Source: JBBRMQ01 sp038230775
GTDB taxonomy: Bacteria > Acidobacteriota > Thermoanaerobaculia > Gp7-AA8
Assembly: GCA_038230775.1 (NCBI GenBank)
Contig: JBBRMQ010000084.1
Coordinates: forward strand, 1-15,426
Length of the DNA stretch: 15,426 bases
Reading direction: 5' to 3'
Shown: positions 8,214 through 15,143 of the stretch, piece by piece
Layout: each line of letters starts with the position of its first letter
Position numbering within the stretch: the stretch's first letter is position 1
Program-made: the position numbers and the translations under genes
Notes under the pieces: model-generated
Seen by the model: only the letters and a program-made list of their open reading frames with translations
What the model was told of the DNA's origin: nothing
Database searches by the model: none

Positions 8214-8651
8214 CTAACGACTCTCCATGACGCCTTTGAGCCTATCGAGGTCTTTTCGATTCGCGCGGCGCATGGCGGCCCTCATGATCGGGGCGACGAT
8301 CGCCGAGAACCCTCGCGGCGTGCCTCGATTCCGAAGCGTCATTCGCGTACCGCCTTCCGCGTCCGCAAAGGTGTAGGTCGTTTCCATCGGAAATGGGCCT
8401 TCGGCCGTTCGCATCACCAGTCGCTCGCCGGCGACAACGTCGATCACTTCGTACGTGTAGACGAGCCGCCGTCCCAGGAACTGCGCGACGAACGCGAGGC
8501 GTGACCCAAGGCGCAGCGGCGGATCGCTTTTCCACTCGACGCTTTTGATGTTGACGTACCAGCGAGGCGCGTTGCCGGGATCAGCCGCGTACGCGTAGAC
8601 CTCTGCGCGCGGACGGGCGATGAACGCCTCGCTGGTGACGTCGACATTCAT
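8214..8651 (-). CDS. SRPBCC (START-like) domain protein, 145 aa
   Basis: This is a small single-domain protein of the SRPBCC/polyketide-cyclase-like fold, a helix-grip fold that usually holds a hydrophobic ligand in a cavity. The pattern is FIARPRAEVYAYAADPGNAPRWY (here IARPRAEVY, then WY), LGSRLAFVAQFLGRRL, a TYEV-IDVVAGERLVMRT strand pair, GGTRMTLRN, and a C-terminal amphipathic helix (residues 118-145). I chose ATG at 8649-8651 because it overlaps the DinB stop by 4 bases (ATGA) and begins the domain; a longer frame upstream reads into DinB. It is the last gene of the ArsR operon. The ligand is unknown. Confidence 0.85.
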   Translation of the reverse strand: MNVDVTSEAFIARPRAEVYAYAADPGNAPRWYVNIKSVEWKSDPPLRLGSRLAFVAQFLGRRLVYTYEVIDVVAGERLVMRTAEGPFPMETTYTFADAEGGTRMTLRNRGTPRGFSAIVAPIMRAAMRRANRKDLDRLKGVMESR

Positions 8652-9148
8652 GCGAAGGGGTTCTCGTCGGCTGTCGGACCGTAGATCGACGGGAGGGCCA
8701 CGCCGATCTGACGGAGATACGTACTCAGTTGGCCGCGATGATGAATCGTGTGATTGAGAAGAATGCCGCGCACGACGCCGGCCTTCGGCGCGCTGAAGAC
8801 AGTGCGTCCTCCGACCTGACCTTCCCAAACCGACATCAGATCTTCGTCATTCATGCCGCCCAGCAGGCGCTTTGCTTCCGCCACATTCGCGTCGAAGGCC
8901 TTGACGATATCCGCGGCATTCGCGGGAACGGCTCCGTCGCCACCCGACGCCAGATCGTAGGTCGGCGTCTGAATCGCGGCCGGAACGCGTTTCTGCGACA
9001 CGGCGATGTGGTGCGCCAGCTCGCCGAGGGAGCGCGCTTTCGGGTGCGGGCGCCAATCCATCTTCTCGGTCGGCACGCGCTCCAGCAGTCGCCGGGTGGT
9101 CATCGACTCCTGGTCGAACTCCATCAACATCGGATCAATTGCTCTCAT
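8648..9148 (-). CDS. DinB-family four-helix-bundle protein, 166 aa
   Basis: DinB/YfiT-like proteins are metal-binding four-helix bundles, several of which are thiol-dependent transferases. The histidines are in the expected places: H46/H47 in ELAHHIAVS and H133, H136, H137 in LLNHTIHHRGQLSTYL, enough for the usual three-His metal site. The end GVALPSIYGPTADE is also typical. ATG at 9146-9148 is preceded by AAGGAG and overlaps the AHSA1 stop (ATGA), so the start is well supported. It sits in the middle of the ArsR operon, a common association with AHSA1-type genes. The actual substrate cannot be told from the sequence. Confidence 0.9.
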   Translation of the reverse strand: MRAIDPMLMEFDQESMTTRRLLERVPTEKMDWRPHPKARSLGELAHHIAVSQKRVPAAIQTPTYDLASGGDGAVPANAADIVKAFDANVAEAKRLLGGMNDEDLMSVWEGQVGGRTVFSAPKAGVVRGILLNHTIHHRGQLSTYLRQIGVALPSIYGPTADENPFA

Positions 9149-9600
9149 CGTTGTTCTCCTTTTGTTCCGGTTTCCAGGTTGGTGGCAAGTTTCGAAAGCA
9201 GGGCGTCCCAGCCCTGTGCATGGGTCTCGCGTTTTTCCGCGGGTAGCAGTTCGTGGGTCAGCACGACTTCTGTTTTTTCTCCACGTTCCACGAGATCGAC
9301 CGTGACGATGGTGTCGCGAACATTCTCCGCCGGGTCCTCCCATGTCCAGGTAAAGACGATCCGGGCTGGCGGTTCGACCACGCGGTATTCACCGGCTACG
9401 TAGAATGGCTCGCCGTCCGGAAGCTTCTGCATCGCGATGCGAAATCTCCCGCCGGGTCTCACCTCGGCATCCACCGAAGGATTGCGATAACCCTGCGGCG
9501 AGAACCACTCGATCAGTTCCCTTGGGTCGCTCCATGCGCGAAAGAGACGCTCGCGCGAAACAGAAAACATCTTTCGGACGACTACGGACGCGTCATTCAA
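9145..9600 (-). CDS. AHSA1/SRPBCC (CalC-type) protein with TTG start, 151 aa
   Basis: This is an SRPBCC protein of the activator-of-Hsp90-ATPase-1-like branch, the common partner of ArsR-type regulators. The signature is visible: VVVRKMFSVSRERLFRAWSDP, shown by RLFRAW-DP, then EWFSP, VDAEVRPGGRFRIAM, GEYRVVEPPARIVFTWTWE and a C-terminal helix with GWDALLSKLA. I chose the TTG at 9598-9600 because GGAGAG (9605-9610 on the plus strand) lies 4 nt upstream and the start MNDASVVVRK fits the family; the internal ATG would remove the first strand. It begins 16 bases after the ArsR stop and ends in an ATGA overlap with DinB. The ligand is unknown. Confidence 0.9.
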   Translation of the reverse strand: MNDASVVVRKMFSVSRERLFRAWSDPRELIEWFSPQGYRNPSVDAEVRPGGRFRIAMQKLPDGEPFYVAGEYRVVEPPARIVFTWTWEDPAENVRDTIVTVDLVERGEKTEVVLTHELLPAEKRETHAQGWDALLSKLATNLETGTKGEQR

Positions 9601-9616
9601 CGATCTCTCCTTTGGC

Positions 9617-9949
9617 CTAACGGGGGTTTCGCTCCAGGTGGCGAGCCAGCGACTCGAATTGCGATTCCCAGAAGCTTCGCGTCTTCTCGATCCACTGCAT
9701 CGCATCATCAAGCGGCGCGGAGCCGAGGCTGAGACGGTGAAACTTCCCGTCGATCTCGCGCTCGATGAGGCCGGCGTTCTCGAGCACTCGAAGATGCTTC
9801 GAGATCGCGGGCGCAGAGACATCGTATGGTTCGGCGAGATCTCCGACGGAAGACGGACCGTCGCTTGCGAGCTGGGCGAGGATGCCTCGACGCGTCGCGT
9901 CGGCGAGAGCGCGAAAGACCCGATCGAGCTCCGACGAACGGTTAACCAT
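9617..9949 (-). CDS. ArsR-family transcriptional regulator (SdpR-like, no Cys)
   Basis: This 110-residue winged-helix repressor is of normal length. It contains LDRVFRALADATRRGILAQL (family start; see RALADATRR), the helix-turn-helix around SAPAISKHLRVLENAGLI (recognition helix SKHLRVLE) and the wing EREIDGKFHRLSL. It has no cysteine, so it lacks the classical CxC metal site and resembles the SdpR-like group found next to AHSA1 genes. I chose ATG 9947-9949. A TTG at 9983-9985 would add 12 residues, but it overlaps the -35 box. The gene leads the operon ArsR, AHSA1, DinB, SRPBCC and likely represses it by binding the palindrome over its own start. Confidence 0.9.
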   Translation of the reverse strand: MVNRSSELDRVFRALADATRRGILAQLASDGPSSVGDLAEPYDVSAPAISKHLRVLENAGLIEREIDGKFHRLSLGSAPLDDAMQWIEKTRSFWESQFESLARHLERNPR

Positions 9950-9957
9950 TTGGTTAA
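9942..9957. promoter_or_regulatory. Likely ArsR operator, perfect 16-bp palindrome
   Basis: TTAACCATTTGGTTAA is a perfect inverted repeat with 7-bp arms and a 2-bp centre. On the minus strand it reads TTAACCAAATGGTTAA and contains the ArsR start codon. It touches the -10 box and covers the predicted transcription start, so a bound regulator would block initiation. Autoregulation is inferred from position. Confidence 0.75.
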
Positions 9958-9985
9958 TCGTAATCGCGGTGGCGCACGACGTCAA
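9957..9985 (-). promoter_or_regulatory. Promoter of the ArsR operon, predicted leaderless
   Basis: On the minus strand a -35 TTGACG (9980-9985) and a -10 TACGAT (9957-9962) are separated by exactly 17 bp. The start point expected 7 bases after the -10 box falls on or next to the A of the ArsR ATG (9949), so the mRNA should have almost no leader. That fits the lack of a ribosome binding site for ArsR. Confidence 0.6.
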
Positions 9986-10031
9986 CGGGTGGCGAAGCAG
10001 TCGCCATGAGATCTCACTCGAGATTCTGAGT

Positions 10032-10106
10032 CGCGGAGCGACAGTGTGGGGCCAGCCCTCCGGCTGGCCGGCCAGTCAGAGGACTGGCCCCACACCTCGC
10101 TTCGCG
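10032..10106. repeat. 75-bp imperfect palindrome between divergent genes
   Basis: The left arm (10032-10069) and the right arm (10070-10106) are near reverse complements around a GGCCGGCC centre. The best part is GTGTGGGGCCAG against CTGGCCCCACAC. There is no loop, so it can form a long hairpin or cruciform. It lies in the 271-base region between the ArsR operon and the HEAT gene, outside the two promoters. Its sequence is unlike that of the palindromes at 8074 and 11759. Confidence 0.85.
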
Positions 10107-10156
10107 CTCCATCAGCTATGCTCGGGCGTGACATCGAGGTGGACGCGTGTCGCTTC

Positions 10157-10187
10157 TTGTTCCGCTCGAAATGAAGCAGCATAGAAT
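10157..10187 (+). promoter_or_regulatory. Candidate promoter of the HEAT-repeat gene
   Basis: A TAGAAT -10 box (10182-10187) is preceded by a weak TTGTTC (10157-10162) at a long 19-bp spacing. It would start transcription around 10194, leaving a leader of about 27 bases with the AAGGAGGT site at 10209-10216. The same TAGAAT box occurs just before the TPR gene. Confidence 0.35.
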
Positions 10188-10220
10188 CGCCGCACCGTCT
10201 TCCAACTCAAGGAGGTATTC

Positions 10221-11756
10221 ATGCGACGATTCGCATCCCTCGCCATCGTGCTCGCTCTGAGCTTTCCGATCGCCTCGTCCGGAGCGAGCTCGAAAGAAAT
10301 TCAGAAACTCGAAAAGACACTGCAAGGCGATCGTGATGGCTCCGCTCGCGCGGAGGCCGCCTGGCAGCTCGGGCAGTTGGGATCTACGGAATCGGTTCCC
10401 ATCCTCATCACCGCGCTCGAGACCGACTCCTCGGCGGCGGTGCGCGCCAACTCGGCAGCTTCTCTATGGCACCTCGGCGAAGCATCGCGACCGGCGATCC
10501 CGGCGCTCACCAAGGCGCTGGACGATCCGTCAGGGACCGTCGTCGGCAATGCGGCCGGAGCGTTGATGAAGCTCGGAACACCGAAATCGAAGCTCGTTCC
10601 TTCTTACCGCCGCCTGCTCACGCGACCCGATTGCGAAGATCGCGTGGTCGGCCTGGAAGCGCTGACGACCGAAGCACCTGCCACTGAGCTTTTCGATCCG
10701 GCGTGGGAATGCTCGGAAACCAGCGCGGACATCGATTCGGATGTCAGGAGCGGCGCGCGTGAAGCGTTACGGAAGATCGTCGGCCGGAGAGACCGGGCGC
10801 TGGCTCCGCGCATCCTCGAGATCCTGAAGAACCCGGGGAACCGCGACACCTCAACCTTAATCCACGCCATCGGTCATTACGATCCGCCGCTGAAGGATGC
10901 AGTGCCCGTGCTCGCCGGACTGCTCAGCTCCCGTGACCAGAACACATCAGGCGCCGCGGCCTCTGCGCTCGGAAGCATGAAAGCGGCCGCGCTCCCCGCG
11001 CTGCCGGACCTCGTCCAGTGTCTCGATACGCATCCGCAAAACGAGACGCGAGAGGACGCCGCCAAGGCGATCGGCGAAATCGGCCCGAAAGCGTCATCCG
11101 CGGTTCCGGCGCTGATCAAGGCCGCGAAGGGCGACAAGTGGCCCTCCGTCCAACAGGCGGCTGTCACCGCACTCGGGGAAATGGGAACGTCCGCGCGCGA
11201 GGCGATCCCGATGTTGAGAGAAGCGCTCACCAGCGCCGACGGCCGGATGCGACTCGTTGCGCGCAACGCGCTGTTTCGCGTCGAGCCGGACAAGGGAGAG
11301 GAAGTCGCCGCGATTGCGGACAAACACAAGGTTGAAGAAAAAGGAAGTCTGTTCGAAGACCTCACCCAACTCGCCGCGACACTCCCTGGCCGCCTTCCCG
11401 AAGTCTACGAGCTGAACATCTATGAGAAGTCCGCTCTGGCAATTGTGCCGCAGGCCGACAGTCCCAGCGGCCGTGGCGAGTACGAGTACACCGCGGGCAC
11501 AGTGACCGGCCCAAAGGAGGCGACGAGCGGCGACTGCACGAAGAAGATCGCTCTGTCGAAAGTCGACTTCTCCGTGGTGCCGAAGCTCGTCAAGCAGGCC
11601 CCTGCGCTGCTCGGCGCACCAGCGGGCAAAGTGAGCTACGTTGCATTGAGCGGTGGAGTCTTCTGCCGTGCGATCGGCTGGCTGGTTTACGTCGAGAACG
11701 CAGGCCTCGTCGAGTTCAGGCTCGATGGAAAACCCGGCAGAATTACGAAGATGTGA
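10221..11756 (+). CDS. Exported HEAT-repeat (PBS-lyase-like) protein, 511 aa
   Basis: AAGGAGGT at 10209-10216 fixes the start at ATG 10221. A signal peptide (MRRF, then LAIVLALSFPIA) ends near residue 22. Residues about 25-355 are a chain of HEAT-like helical repeats, recognisable by ARAEAAWQLGQLG, VRANSAASLWHLGE, SGAAASALGSM, REDAAKAIGEIG, VQQAAVTALGEMG and RLVARNALFRV, each followed by an AIPAL- or VPAL-type helix. Such arrays are protein-binding scaffolds. A different C-terminal part (about 370-511) contains EYEYTAGTVTGP, two cysteines (GDCTKK and GVFCRAIG) and strands such as AGLVEFRLDGKPG. I do not recognise that domain. The gene converges on the Asp-box gene with a palindrome between them. 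A periplasmic scaffold role is inference. Confidence 0.85.
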   Translation: MRRFASLAIVLALSFPIASSGASSKEIQKLEKTLQGDRDGSARAEAAWQLGQLGSTESVPILITALETDSSAAVRANSAASLWHLGEASRPAIPALTKALDDPSGTVVGNAAGALMKLGTPKSKLVPSYRRLLTRPDCEDRVVGLEALTTEAPATELFDPAWECSETSADIDSDVRSGAREALRKIVGRRDRALAPRILEILKNPGNRDTSTLIHAIGHYDPPLKDAVPVLAGLLSSRDQNTSGAAASALGSMKAAALPALPDLVQCLDTHPQNETREDAAKAIGEIGPKASSAVPALIKAAKGDKWPSVQQAAVTALGEMGTSAREAIPMLREALTSADGRMRLVARNALFRVEPDKGEEVAAIADKHKVEEKGSLFEDLTQLAATLPGRLPEVYELNIYEKSALAIVPQADSPSGRGEYEYTAGTVTGPKEATSGDCTKKIALSKVDFSVVPKLVKQAPALLGAPAGKVSYVALSGGVFCRAIGWLVYVENAGLVEFRLDGKPGRITKM

Positions 11757-11758
11757 AC

Positions 11759-11808
11759 GTGTGAGGACCGGCTTCAGCCGGTCGACCGGCTAAAGCCGGT
11801 CCTCACAC
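11759..11808. repeat. Near-perfect 50-bp palindrome between convergent genes
   Basis: Two 25-nt arms (GTGTGAGGACCGGCTTCAGC start) match as reverse complements with one mismatch, centred on GTCGAC. It begins 3 bases after the HEAT stop and ends 9 bases before the last codon of the Asp-box gene, so it fills the gap between convergent genes. It could terminate both transcripts by hairpin alone; no T-run follows. It may also be one copy of a dispersed family. Confidence 0.9.
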
Positions 11809-11817
11809 AGGCCGTAA

Positions 11818-13764
11818 CTACGGCAGTTCCGTCGAATGAACGCTTCCGGCGGCGATGCCGGCATAGAGCCGCGGAGAACTGCCACCGGCAATTGCCAGCG
11901 AACGCACGTCGGTGTTCATCAGACCGTCATTCAGCGCGGTCCATGTGTCGCCGCCATCGGCGCTGAAAAACACGCCATCAAACGTTCCGCAGAAGACCTT
12001 GCCGCCGGAAGGTGCGACCACCACCGCTTCCACGTCGTCTCCCTTGATCCCCTTCGAGACTTTCGACCACGTCGCGCCGGTGTCGGTGCTGCGATAGAGG
12101 CCTTCCTTGGTGGCAACGAACAAGCGTTCGGGCCTGGTCGGATCGACCGCAAGATCTTTGATCTCTCCCGGTCGAACGAGACTCCAGCTCCGCGCGCCGT
12201 CCGCCGTGCGATAGACGCCGTCCTTTCCTGCCACCGCGTAGACAACGCCCGGGGCGACGGCGCGCAGGAGCGTGACGCCGCCCGCGATTCCAGTACCGGC
12301 GGGCTCCCAGCTCTTGCCGCCATTACTCGACCTGTTCACGGGCACACCACCCATGTCTTTCGATGACGAGCCGCCGGCGTAGAAGATTTTCGGATCGCCG
12401 GAATCCTGCGCAAGACTTTTGAAATTCGGGCCGGCGAGTTTGCCCTTCATCATGTCTCTCATGCTCGGCTCCGGCACCTCCACCTCATGCCACGCGCGCC
12501 CCGCATCATCGGAGCGCCACCAGCGAGCGCCATCATGGACATAGACTCTGTTCGCCGACTGGCGATCGAACAACACGCCGTCGATCTCCGCTGTCTCCTC
12601 GCGAGAGAATGGCGCGGAGATTTCCGTCCACGCACCGGGTCCGTCCTGCCGGTACAACCCCACTTTCAACTGCGCAAAGATCGGCCCGGGGCCTCCCGCC
12701 GGTGCATAAATCTTCTCGATCCATCCCGCGCCCAGCCCGCTACTGGAGCGCTCGAAAGTGTCGCCGCCATCCGTGCTCTTGAAAAACCCCTGGCCGGTGG
12801 TACCGGCGTACACCGTTCCTTTCTTCTTCGGATGGAACGCAACGCCCTTACAGAACCAGCTTCCCAGCCCGCCGCCGACGGTGCTCCACGTCGCGCCGCC
12901 ATCCGTGCTCCTGCGCAAACCGTTCTCGGTCCCGGCGAAGAGCGCGAGCGGATCGTGAGGATCGAGATCGAGGCTGAACAGCTTCTCCGTTCCCTGCAGA
13001 CCAAGGTCTAATTCCTTCCACGAGCCGCCCGCATCCTCGCTCTTGTAGATCTGTCCGAAACCGGTCGTCACGTAGATGGTTGACGGCTGTTCCCGCGGGA
13101 TCTTCACCAGATTGATGCTCCGATCGGGAAGACCTTCACCGACCGGTTTCCACGTCTTCCCTCCGTCCGAGCTGCGGGACATGTTGTGCTCGGTCCCACG
13201 TCCGCCGGCGTAGATGATCTTCGGATTCTTCGGATCGATCGCGAAGGCGTACGCATCCTGACCCGGCACGCGGAAGCTCTCCCACGTTTTTCCGCCGTCG
13301 GCGCTGCGGTAGTGAAGATTCGTCGACGGCGTGTAAATGATCGCCGGATTCGAGGGCGCGAACGCCATCGGCTGGTCGAGGATGAACGACGACTTGTCGG
13401 GTCGCACCGGTGCCCAGTTCTTGCCGCGGTCGATCGAACGCCAGAGACCCGCGTTCCCCGGATTATCGATGCCGGCCCAGATCGTCGACGGGGTTGTCGG
13501 ATCGACTTCGATCCATACAAGCGGGCGGCTGACCATCTCGCTGCCGGGCAGAATCCAATGTTGCCCGCCGTCGTCGCTGCGCCAGACGCCGCCAGCGCCG
13601 GTGGCCGCGTACAGCGTGTCAGGATTTGCCGCGTCGATTGCCACGTCGACCACGGAACCGAGGAAAGGACCCTCGCTCCGCCAGGCGGCGTGGGCCGGTG
13701 TGATCACAAGGGCCGCAACCGTGAGCCAAACTGCGTGAGCCGTGAACGAGATTCTCGAAATCAT
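11818..13764 (-). CDS. Exported Asp-box (BNR/sortilin-like) beta-propeller protein, 648 aa
   Basis: I chose ATG 13762-13764 because AGGAG stands 7 nt upstream and it starts a signal peptide (MISRIS, hydrophobic core, then PAHA before AWRSE). A longer frame adds 32 basic residues and is unlikely. The mature protein carries about 12 Asp boxes (S-x-D-x-G-x-T-W type): SDDGGQHW, SIDRGKNW, SADGGKTW, SSDGGKTW, SEDAGGSW, STDGGATW, STDGGDTF, SDDAGRAW, SSNGGKSW, TADGARSW, STDTGATW and SADGGDTW. Between them repeat VDP/DPxxPxxIYAG strands. This is the pattern of sortilin/photosystem-assembly-like propellers, with enough blades for one large or two smaller propellers. No sialidase catalytic residues or secretion tag are evident. 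It probably binds protein or glycan outside the cytoplasm. Confidence 0.88.
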   Translation of the reverse strand: MISRISFTAHAVWLTVAALVITPAHAAWRSEGPFLGSVVDVAIDAANPDTLYAATGAGGVWRSDDGGQHWILPGSEMVSRPLVWIEVDPTTPSTIWAGIDNPGNAGLWRSIDRGKNWAPVRPDKSSFILDQPMAFAPSNPAIIYTPSTNLHYRSADGGKTWESFRVPGQDAYAFAIDPKNPKIIYAGGRGTEHNMSRSSDGGKTWKPVGEGLPDRSINLVKIPREQPSTIYVTTGFGQIYKSEDAGGSWKELDLGLQGTEKLFSLDLDPHDPLALFAGTENGLRRSTDGGATWSTVGGGLGSWFCKGVAFHPKKKGTVYAGTTGQGFFKSTDGGDTFERSSSGLGAGWIEKIYAPAGGPGPIFAQLKVGLYRQDGPGAWTEISAPFSREETAEIDGVLFDRQSANRVYVHDGARWWRSDDAGRAWHEVEVPEPSMRDMMKGKLAGPNFKSLAQDSGDPKIFYAGGSSSKDMGGVPVNRSSNGGKSWEPAGTGIAGGVTLLRAVAPGVVYAVAGKDGVYRTADGARSWSLVRPGEIKDLAVDPTRPERLFVATKEGLYRSTDTGATWSKVSKGIKGDDVEAVVVAPSGGKVFCGTFDGVFFSADGGDTWTALNDGLMNTDVRSLAIAGGSSPRLYAGIAAGSVHSTELP

Positions 13765-13910
13765 TGTCCGTCTCCTATTTCGCGAGACCGATCTGCTTCC
13801 TGAATTCCTGATTGTCCGCCGAGCCTGCCCCACTCTGAGTGCCGGACTTGGCAAAATCAAGCGTGAAGAAACCAGAGTCGTTTGAGGATCGGGGGCCCGC
13901 TTGTTTCACC

Positions 13911-13916
13911 TAGAAT
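13911..13916 (+). promoter_or_regulatory. Candidate -10 box of the TPR gene
   Basis: TAGAAT at 13911-13916 would start transcription near 13923, only a few bases before the TTG start, so the message would be almost leaderless. I see no convincing -35 box at the usual distance. The same TAGAAT is found before the HEAT gene. Confidence 0.3.
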
Positions 13917-13925
13917 AGCCCCTGC

Positions 13926-15143
13926 TTGAACGACATCTCTCTATGCCCGAAATGCCAAAAGCTGTTGTCCAGTGGAATCTGCGAGTCCTGCAGCCAGGAA
14001 CGGGAGTTTCAGCTCGTCCACCGGGAACTCCTGCTGCTTGTGATGCTCGCGGCGGCGGCGATCCCGACGTATCTATTCACCCGGCAGATGGCGGAGGCCA
14101 ACCGCCAGCGTAACTCACGGATTGCCACCTACTGGTATCAGCTGGGAGAGCAGCAGCTGGCGAAAAACGATCCCGAGGCCGCGATCAGTTCGTTGCGCCA
14201 CGCAACCACCGACGATCGAAACAACGGTGACTATGCGTTCCTTTTGGCAAAGGCTCTCGCAGCCCACGGTCACGACGACGAGGCGCAACTGGCACTGATG
14301 CGGTTGCGTGAAGCTGCGCCCGACAGTCCGCAGATCAACCTTGAGTTGGCGCGGCTGTCAGCTCGAGAGCGCCAGATACCGCAGGCCGTGCTTTACTACC
14401 GTCACGCGCTGTACGGAGTCTGGACCGGAGAGAGGGTGGACGAGCGGAGGCGGCAGCTCCGCCTCGAGCTGATTCATCTGCTTCTCGACCGAAGAGATGA
14501 CAGCCGTGCCCTCGCTGAGTTGCTCGCGCTCAGCGCCGATACCCCGGACACCCCGAAGGCTCACCTCCAGATCGCCCAGCTCTTCATGGAAGTCGGGGAT
14601 AACCAGCATGCCCTTCAGAATTTCACCGAAACGGCTCGACTGGACCCGAAGAACATCGAAGCGCTTCAGGGAGCCGGAGCGGCTTCATTTCGGCTGGGTG
14701 ACTACAAGACCGCGGACCGTTTCCTGACGCTGGCTCTGGAACGCGACGCCAGTTCCAGGTCTACGGCACAGTTGCTCGAAACCACGCATCTCATCGAATC
14801 GAGCGATCCACTCCTGCCGCGCCTAACGTTCCAGGAGCGCGCGGGCCGCCTTACTGCCGCTCTCGATCAATCGGTAAAACATCTGGAGGATTGTGCCGGC
14901 AAGGGTCCGCTTGTCCCAGGGGGCCCGCAAACTTCTGAACCAGAGCAACTCCGGAACGAGGCTCTGGCGCTGAAGCTGACGATCACACCGGAAAAACTGC
15001 GTCAGGACCCTGAACTGGTCCGCACCGGCGCAGACCTCGCTTTCAAGATCGAGGAGAAGGCGACCGGAAGCTGCGGCCAACCCCAGGGGCTGGATCGCGC
15101 GCTCCTTCTCATCGGGCGCAAATACAAAGGAATCGAACGATGA
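13926..15143 (+). CDS. Zinc-ribbon, single-helix membrane protein with TPR repeats, 405 aa
   Basis: The N-terminus has a small zinc ribbon (C7, C10, C19, C22: CPKC and CESC), then one membrane helix at about residues 34-52 (LLLLVMLAAAAIPTYLF). A long domain of TPR-type repeats follows at about 65-280; examples are ATYWYQLGEQQLAKNDPEAAISSL, seen as YQLGEQQL and DPEAA, then AHLQIAQLFMEVGDNQHAL and ALQGAGAASFRLGDYKTA. The C-terminal 120 residues have two cysteines and no known motif. The start is TTG 13926: an in-frame stop lies at 13911, and no later start would keep the zinc ribbon. There is no ribosome binding site. The gene overlaps the chloride channel gene by ATGA, so the two are probably made together. 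The partner of the TPR domain is unknown. Confidence 0.8.
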   Translation: MNDISLCPKCQKLLSSGICESCSQEREFQLVHRELLLLVMLAAAAIPTYLFTRQMAEANRQRNSRIATYWYQLGEQQLAKNDPEAAISSLRHATTDDRNNGDYAFLLAKALAAHGHDDEAQLALMRLREAAPDSPQINLELARLSARERQIPQAVLYYRHALYGVWTGERVDERRRQLRLELIHLLLDRRDDSRALAELLALSADTPDTPKAHLQIAQLFMEVGDNQHALQNFTETARLDPKNIEALQGAGAASFRLGDYKTADRFLTLALERDASSRSTAQLLETTHLIESSDPLLPRLTFQERAGRLTAALDQSVKHLEDCAGKGPLVPGGPQTSEPEQLRNEALALKLTITPEKLRQDPELVRTGADLAFKIEEKATGSCGQPQGLDRALLLIGRKYKGIER

